NCBI GenBank assembly: GCA_024449915.1
Contig: JAMZAV010000977.1
Span: 124,001 to 188,000, forward strand
From: Sweltsa coloradensis
Taxonomy: Eukaryota; Arthropoda; Insecta; Plecoptera; Chloroperlidae
Direction: 5' to 3'
Length of the DNA: 64,000 nucleotides
Shown here one piece after another: positions 57,857 to 64,000 of this stretch. Made by a program: the position numbers and the translations under genes. Below the pieces are notes generated by a model. That model was not told where the DNA came from. It was given only the letters and a program-made list of their open reading frames with translations, and made no database searches. Numbering within the stretch: the stretch's first letter is position 1; each line of letters opens with the position of its first letter.

Positions 57857-58082
57857 GGCCCCGATTCATGTACATTTTTATCCCAGTATAAGCAGAGTTA
57901 GGTGGTATAAGTGCGGTATAACTCCGAATCCAATTCATGAAGACTTATCCCGCCTCGCACGGGGATAAGAAAATATGTAAACAGTTGGCGGATATTTTAA
58001 ATTTTGCGTCTATGTGTAAAACGAAAAAGTTTTCATTACTCTCATAAAACAAATCAGAAACCGTCTCGGGCCTAGGCCCACC
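57857..58082. mobile_element. TIR-element end abutting the OR exon
   Basis: GGCCCCGATTCATGTACAT, then TATAAGCAGAGTTAGG, match the element at 6256-6938; cut off near 58082 by the CACTA-related repeats. Confidence 0.7.
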
Positions 58083-58084
58083 CA

Positions 58085-58740
58085 CATGAAAAAATAAGTA
58101 TTAATAATGTATTTCCATAAACGAAAATGCATTGAAAATTAATTTCCGAAATTACTTTTTACCAAACACATGATAAAATGCGTTTTTAAATACATTTGTA
58201 ACAATTTGTTTCCAGTCGCGTCATTTAAAAATACATTTAAAATACATTTTGAAGAATGTTTTCCCAGGACAAGAAGTAAGTGTTTTGCACAACATATACA
58301 TAATGCATTATTTTTACATTTATATATGGCTTTTAAAAATTAATTTCATAAAATATATTTTGATTGTCATTTGTATACATATATTTTATTAACATTACAT
58401 TATAGTACATCACAAATACATTTTTTAATAATACTATATTGACAAAATATATTAAAAATACAATTTTTAATGCATTTCATAAAACATTATTATTTATGGG
58501 TGGAAGTGTTTTGTAAACCATTTAATTAATGTATTTTTTCTAAGGATAAAAATGGCGTATGAAAATAAATTTCATCAAAATATATTTTCATTAGAATTTT
58601 CATAAATCAGTTTTATTTACACACCCAATTAACATAAATGAAATACATTTTAAGAAATACTTTTTGACATACTATAAAGTACATACATGAAACATACAGT
58701 ATTTAGAGAAATTGTAGAATATTTGATGTCTCATTTTGTT
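58085..58740. repeat. CACTA-associated subterminal repeat, block 1
   Basis: AT-rich block with repeated AAAATACATTTTTTAATA, GGGTGGAAGTGTTTTGTAAA and ACACCCAATTAACAT words. The part 58200-58650 recurs in the same order and direction across 59330-59511 plus 61358-61640. Confidence 0.6.
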
Positions 58741-58847
58741 GTTTTTTTAAAACTATTTCTGCTCTCGGGTTATTTAAAAAAAAAACTAATATCATATTAT
58801 CAAAAACATATCAAAACAAAACATTAGTAGGATGGCGTTTATCACTA

Positions 58848-59232
58848 GGCCTACGTTTATCAGGCGGGCTGGGCTCGGACTACTCGGTGCGAGCTTATTT
58901 TGCTTGGTAAACTCTCTGATGTGCACCATGGCCGTCTCGGCTCGGTCACAAAGTCGAGCCAACTCGGTTTAATTGACATGATCTAGAATTTTACTGCAGG
59001 GCCCAAATCGCTAGCTCAATGCGAACTCGCGGCAATTTTCTTTATAATCGTCCAATCATTGATATATTTAGCAAGCGGTGACATTTCTAAACCTTTTAAC
59101 TAGCTCCGACTTATCGAGCTATAGATCCGGCCTGCATAAAAGCTCGTGATAAACTTTAGTGAATTGAGATTGGAAATCCAGCACGCACTGAGTAGTCCGA
59201 GACCAGCCCACCTGATAAACGTAGTGCATATT
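58848..59232. mobile_element. ~385-bp MITE with CACTA-like ends
   Basis: Inverted ends ACGTTTATCAGGCGGGCTGG and CCAGCCCACCTGATAAACGT, continuing through CTCGGACTACTC. The right edge reads CGTAGTG and the left CACTAGGCCTACG, which suggests CACTA-type termini slightly altered on the left. Confidence 0.65.
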
Positions 59233-59507
59233 ATGTTGTGCCATCAAAACTGGTATAAAACGTATGCGACTTTGTCATAAATTTGATTTTATTCAATCTT
59301 AACGATCATTTTTTACAAAATAAATGTTAAAAATACATTTTTTAATACATTTTCATGAAATTTATATCAGTAAAGTCATAAAAAATACTTTTCATAATAC
59401 ATTGTAAGGAATGTGTTTCCAGTAAGAGGAAAAAGTGTTTTGCATAACATATAAATAATACTTTATTTTTAATGGCTTCAAAAAATTAAATCCGTATAAT
59501 ATATTTC

Positions 59508-61357
59508 AATAGGGAACTAGCCTTCATTCCAGAAATCGAATATGTTAAAGATAACATCTAAAAAAAAATAACATAAAAGTTTTTTTTGTCTAAGGTTAAT
59601 ACTTTTCTCAATATTTAACGCTGAAATTTGAATCTGGCTTCCCGCCAAAAGACAACACGAAAAGTAGTGTGACGTCAGACTGCTGACCGCAGCCTAGCAC
59701 AGACCCAAAGGCGCACCGCTATCTAGATATAAATGGTAGATATTCTACCATCCAGTCGGCGGTGGGTCAAACACATCCTAGCAGACAGCTGCCGTCACTG
59801 CGCCTGCTGTCATTCCTGCTATCGTTTTTTAATGATCCTTTTGATTGATTTTAAAAGAAATTACGCTTTATAAAAGGTGTAAGGTACCAATGTGTTTAAA
59901 CACCACTCTAGAAACACCGGAGAAAGTATTTATATATGTGCCAAAAAGAACTAAACAGGTGAAAATAATGGTTAAACGCAACAAGACGAGAATATGTCAA
60001 GGAGTCGTAGGCGCCTCTAGCCTACCGCTGCAAATTCACATTAATTGGTCTACCTACTACTTTTTTATTTCGCAGGTTAGTTTCCTATGAGCTTCTAATT
60101 TACCTCGGGATTATTATAAGCCTAGGACCTATACGTAACTCATTTTCTCGCGGGGAAATATTCCAAATATGTAGTTAAAAATTTTGAATTTGTGACATTC
60201 TCCCATGCGAGAAAACGCCTCTTACGTTTAGGCCCTAGACTTATAATTCCAAGGCAAATTTTGCTGCATGAATATTTGGCCGGAGCCTAACAGAAGCTTA
60301 TAGGAAATTCACTTGTGAATTAAAAAGCTAGTAGACCAATTAATAATATTTACTTGCATCAAAGTGGTCTTCACAACAGTAGAATTAATTTGTAGAGGGG
60401 GCGTCCTCATCAAAACATTCTCGTGCTGCAGCTTTGAACAATTCTTTTTGCCCTGTTTGTCGTTTGGTTCTTTTGGCACGTGTATAAAAATAAATGATCT
60501 TCTCCGGTGTTTCTACAGTGGTAGCCTTTGCCCTCTTGGTAGACCTAGGCCCTTAGGACCTAGGGCCGAGGTAGGCCTATCACTACGCCCAGGTCTAGGC
60601 GCATATTTAAATATAAAATCTAAAGCCCTGCCAAACATCAATGATATAAATGATATCATCATAATCAACCTAAAAAAACTAGGCTAAGGATACAGGAAAT
60701 GCCTCGGCCTAGCCCTACCTAGGCTAGGCTATGTCTAGGGCATCGAAATGGACATTTTATAGAATTGGTTTACCTATAACCTAGGGCAAAGACACAGCCT
60801 AGGGCGTAGGGCCTAGCCTAGCGCAGCCTTGAATGACTGTGTACGACTACGCCAGACCATAAACCTACAAATTCTTTCCCATAGAGAAATAACCGGGGCT
60901 CTTTCCCACCAATGAGAAATAAATCGCTTTCTAGTCAAGGTCGGGTAGACGCACTGTCAAAATCACGGGGTTCTTAAGTCATGGTCGTCATCTTTGTCAT
61001 CGTTCGTGTTGTTGTTGTCAAAATAGTCCGATTATTGATGAGATGAGCACGGTCCACTGGATTGCCTCTAGGCTTCGCTGCCGCGCACGGCCGCTCGTCG
61101 AACTTTTGTTGTTGTTGTTGTAGTATTTATTTCTTGATAAATACAAACTACAACGATGAGCGTGCTGCAAGCTACGTAACGCAGTTGAACCAACAACGAG
61201 CGTTTGCGCGGGGGTTCAAAACCCTATAACTTTGTACCCTCGTAGTTACCACGGATGATTTAAAAAAAAAAATCTTTCAATTGTGAAGTTTATTTAACTG
61301 TGTTCTATAAATAATAAAAAATGAAAAACGTGAATTTGAGACCAAGGCTAGTTCCCT
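59508..61357 (+). mobile_element. THAP-bearing TIR element nested in CACTA repeats
   Basis: Inverted ends AGGGAACTAGCCTT and AAGGCTAGTTCCCT, flanked by AT. The uninterrupted sister block at 58355 reads TTTTGATTGTCATTTGTAT, while here the same sequence is split as TTTCAAT and ATTGTCATGTGTAT. That gives an empty-site comparison with a 2-bp duplication. The element is about 1.85 kb and carries one THAP-like exon but no transposase core. Confidence 0.7.
59845..60075 (+). CDS. THAP-like zinc-finger exon fragment
   Basis: The open frame reads YKRCKVPMCLNTTLETPEKV then FIYVPKRTKQVKIMVKRN and ends at a donor-like CAG|GTTAGT (60076). The C-X4-C pair with NT..TPEK.F..VP matches the start of THAP domains, which are DNA-binding parts of P-type transposases and of host proteins. 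The C-X2-H pair that should complete the finger would be in a later exon and is not seen. No ATG opens the frame. Confidence 0.5.
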
Positions 61358-61660
61358 ATTGTCATGTGTATAAATTCATTTTATTAACATTCCTACTTAG
61401 AGTATTACAAATACATTTTGAAGTAATACTATTTTACCAAATAAATTTAAAATACAATTACTAATACATTTAAAAGGAACGCTATCACTTATGGGTAGAA
61501 GTGTTTTGTAAAACATTTTAATAAGATATTATTTTTAAAGTATATAAATGGTGTAAGAAAATTAATTAAATCATAACATATTTTCATGAACGTTTACATT
61601 ACTCATTTTTATTTACACACCCATGTAATATAAAATATGAAATTGTGAGATATCCCTAAA
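61358..61660. repeat. CACTA-associated subterminal repeat, block 2
   Basis: Same words as the block at 58085 (GGGTAGAAGTGTTTTGTAAA, TTATTTACACACCCATG), directly downstream of the transposase stop. Confidence 0.6.
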
Positions 61661-61773
61661 AGTTTGAATAAAATAATGTTCTGTTCAAGGAGAATTTAAA
61701 TGTACCGGTACTGAGTTTATCTCTTGAAAATTGTATTTATAGGATGTTTACTGTAATATAAAAATGTGTTTTT

Positions 61774-64000
61774 TTATGTTAGCATTTCCAAGTTGTTTGG
61801 TGGTAAACATACAAACATATGGCCACGATGTGGAGTGCCAAGAAAAACTACTTTTCTAGCAATATTGATAACATTCACAGCAGAGTTGTCATCGTTATCC
61901 TCCAGAGCTATTAAATATGTTAAATCAGTAAAATGTTTTAAATCTCTGCTGAAATAGTTATGGGCAACTTTATTTAAGTGTTTTCCCATAGCAAAACAAT
62001 GATTGTCATAAACAAGAAAAGTTTTGATTGAAAATATGTTCCCATCTTTGAGAACCACAGTGTAACTATTCCTTTTTTTAACTTTTTTGTAATTTTCACA
62101 ATGTATGATCTCGTGACTAATGACAACTCTGTCATAATACTTGACTTGTGCAAAACGATTGATTGGTACGTGTAACTTTTGCAATGCCAGATAGTCAGAA
62201 CCAGAAACAGGGCATAGCTTAGGTAAACCTAATACTTGAATAGTATCACCTATGGCCAAGGAATTTTTTATTGGGGTCTTCGCATTTAAAGTTACTGATG
62301 TTAAAAATGACCTCTCTTCACACGACATTGATGGTGTAACAGCTTTTTCAAGTTTCATCATTGCCATTTTTATCTGGAAAGTGTCTACTATTTGAAGAGG
62401 AACACCATTGGAGCTTCGTATAGATTTTAATAACTCTGCGTTGTAATCCTCATACACAAATGCAGAATGTGCCCACAAGGGTCCCCAATTCAAGACACTT
62501 TGGGGTAAGTGCTCACAAAGATGAACATTAAAACTAGAATTTTCTTTGCCATACAGCTCTTCGACACGTTTTACAAAGTGAATTAAAATTCGCTCTGCAT
62601 TCACTACCTCACTTTTTGCAATGCTGTTTTGAAGCAGGATGTAAATACCATTAACTAACCAGCCCCAATGATATAAAAATCTATCAGGTAAAATACCTTT
62701 GAGAGTGGGAGTGCTGTAGTATATTAGCCACGCGTACCACTCGTGGGCTTTCCAAAACTTTCTTTCTGTAACAGAACGTGGGGTTCTTGATATGAATAGC
62801 GGAGGTTTGAAAGACAAAAGAACTTCATTGATATCATCCACACGATTTCCTATGTAGTAGGGTTTGTCATGGTTTTTGGTATCAAGCCACAAAGACATGA
62901 ATTGCCGACAGATGCCTAGAAGTACCGAGTGCATATAATCCGGTATCAGACCCTCTACAATGTCAAAGTTGGGTATGTTTAATAGCTCTGAAGGTTGTTT
63001 GAGACCAAATTCACTTTTCTCCCCATCAATGGCCATATTCATGTGATTTACAGTGTCCACATGGTTTCTTCTTGGTTGAGCTTGATGAGGATATACCCTG
63101 GTGTGACCCCTGCCTTTTTCAACCACTTCACCAGGGTGGAGGCAAAATCCACATCCATATAAACCATTGTATTGCGTAGAGCACTGAAGGAGTGGCCGAG
63201 CAACGGAGTCACAAACTCCAATCAAAACGAATACTTTTGAGTTCTTCTGTATCCCACTTGAAACATATGTTAAGCCCTGCTCAGCTAAGAGTTGTGACTC
63301 TGCAATGAAAGGCTTCAGAAAGTTGTTCATTTCTGGTTTTTTGGGTCCAAACCACAAGCTTGCAAGCATTACATTTTTCTTTCTTTGAGATGGTGAGAAT
63401 TCATTTATAGTACATAGAATTGGCCACATTGAAAACCCAGAAGAGCTAAAAACAGGTACACCGTCACAGCTAAAGCTTATAGATAGATCTTGCTTGTTTT
63501 TAATTGTATTTTTGTACAATTTTCCGTCACACACATCAGATAGATAATAGTTTAGGCCTACAGGCTTATCTTTCACCAAACCTAACTCTTCTTCAGTGTG
63601 ACTTTCGAGTATTATTTTAAGTTGGTCCATTAGTGGTACATGAATAAAAAAGTTCCCTAATTTGACATTAATTTTACTATCAACATTAGTATCACATTCA
63701 CCGCAAGTTGCATATGCAAGGTCTTCGTTAATCACTCCCACATAAGAATTGCATTCAGCGTTTGGGCATATATGATGAACTGTTGTACTTGTGTGTTTTC
63801 CAATTGTGGTCTTTAATTGGTACTTATTTTTTGGAACAACTGGCCTATTAGCACACAAATTGATTAAACGCATAATATCCGTGCATGCAGCATCAGTCAA
63901 ATTATGTCGTTGCTTGACTGCCATGCAGAGAACTGCTCTTTTGGTTATATCGTCAGTTTCAACATTTGTTTCACCAAGATCTTGGAAAAAATCATCGTTC
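61774..64000 (-). CDS. CACTA/EnSpm (Tnp2-like) transposase, 5' end off window
   Basis: The frame is open from the right edge to a stop at 61774 with no interruption; the ATG at 63924 is internal, because the frame stays open upstream (KRAVLC precedes it), so the true start lies beyond 64000. Counting from that ATG: a zinc-ribbon-like part (HICPNAEC...CGECD, about 51-78), then SFSCDGVPVFSSSGFSMWPI with Asp154, GVCDSVARPL with Asp239, a CGFCLHPGE knuckle (258-265), GLIPDYMHSVLLGICRQFMS and a tail of weaker similarity. The SCDG.P...SS..S.WPI and D..ARP...... patterns are those of Tnp2-type (PF02992-like) transposases, where they carry two acidic residues of the catalytic triad. The last acidic residue cannot be placed with certainty. 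The uninterrupted frame suggests recent activity. Confidence 0.85.
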   Translation of the reverse strand, partial: NDDFFQDLGETNVETDDITKRAVLCMAVKQRHNLTDAACTDIMRLINLCANRPVVPKNKYQLKTTIGKHTSTTVHHICPNAECNSYVGVINEDLAYATCGECDTNVDSKINVKLGNFFIHVPLMDQLKIILESHTEEELGLVKDKPVGLNYYLSDVCDGKLYKNTIKNKQDLSISFSCDGVPVFSSSGFSMWPILCTINEFSPSQRKKNVMLASLWFGPKKPEMNNFLKPFIAESQLLAEQGLTYVSSGIQKNSKVFVLIGVCDSVARPLLQCSTQYNGLYGCGFCLHPGEVVEKGRGHTRVYPHQAQPRRNHVDTVNHMNMAIDGEKSEFGLKQPSELLNIPNFDIVEGLIPDYMHSVLLGICRQFMSLWLDTKNHDKPYYIGNRVDDINEVLLSFKPPLFISRTPRSVTERKFWKAHEWYAWLIYYSTPTLKGILPDRFLYHWGWLVNGIYILLQNSIAKSEVVNAERILIHFVKRVEELYGKENSSFNVHLCEHLPQSVLNWGPLWAHSAFVYEDYNAELLKSIRSSNGVPLQIVDTFQIKMAMMKLEKAVTPSMSCEERSFLTSVTLNAKTPIKNSLAIGDTIQVLGLPKLCPVSGSDYLALQKLHVPINRFAQVKYYDRVVISHEIIHCENYKKVKKRNSYTVVLKDGNIFSIKTFLVYDNHCFAMGKHLNKVAHNYFSRDLKHFTDLTYLIALEDNDDNSAVNVINIARKVVFLGTPHRGHMFVCLPPNNLEMLT

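Overview
The window is nuclear DNA of an insect. The deciding evidence is a seven-transmembrane odorant receptor (OR) gene, a family confined to insects, on the minus strand at 45.8-57.9 kb. Density of mobile DNA and large introns suggest a big, transposon-rich genome. A hemipteran is my guess from the general look of the repeats, not something the sequence proves.

Two host genes are supported, both on the minus strand. (1) CASD1 (sialate O-acetyltransferase, Golgi): seven exons from the start codon at 39348 down to exon 7 at 3344-3507, giving about 495 of the roughly 800 residues expected; the rest must lie beyond the left edge. The catalytic GDS and DGMH motifs are present. (2) An OR: five 3' exons (57853 to 45839) covering TM3 to the stop codon; exons for TM1-TM2 are not visible. 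The OR ends about 6.5 kb upstream of CASD1.

The most striking observation is that each gene carries a tandem array built from one edge of its own exon plus the adjoining splice site. In CASD1, the last 63 nt of exon 7 plus the donor is repeated about 19 times with a 71-bp period, running into the intron (1.55-3.41 kb). In the OR, the first ~67 nt of the penultimate exon plus its acceptor and pyrimidine tract is repeated 10 more times with a ~103-bp period in front of the real exon (46.33-47.36 kb). I know of no described name for this pattern. Both arrays are full of one-base indels, probably unpolished long-read consensus.

The remainder is mobile DNA. From left to right: a decayed BEL/Pao gag; a 180-bp-arm intronic hairpin; an R4/R2-type LINE pseudogene with a restriction-like endonuclease; a Penelope-like fragment with a GIY-YIG domain; several Helentron-like elements sharing a GCGTTTTCCTAG end; piggyBac-like TTAA and mariner-like TA MITEs; tRNA-derived SINEs; a TIR transposon at 32.1-34.5 kb; a decayed EN/RT LINE with ORF1 at 34.6-38.6 kb; two inverted copies of a ~1.5-1.7 kb element flanking an OR exon; and at the right edge a CACTA/EnSpm (Tnp2-like) transposase ORF running off the window, with a THAP-encoding element nested in its repeat-rich flank. 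Hammerhead-like motifs typical of Penelope terminal repeats occur at several places.
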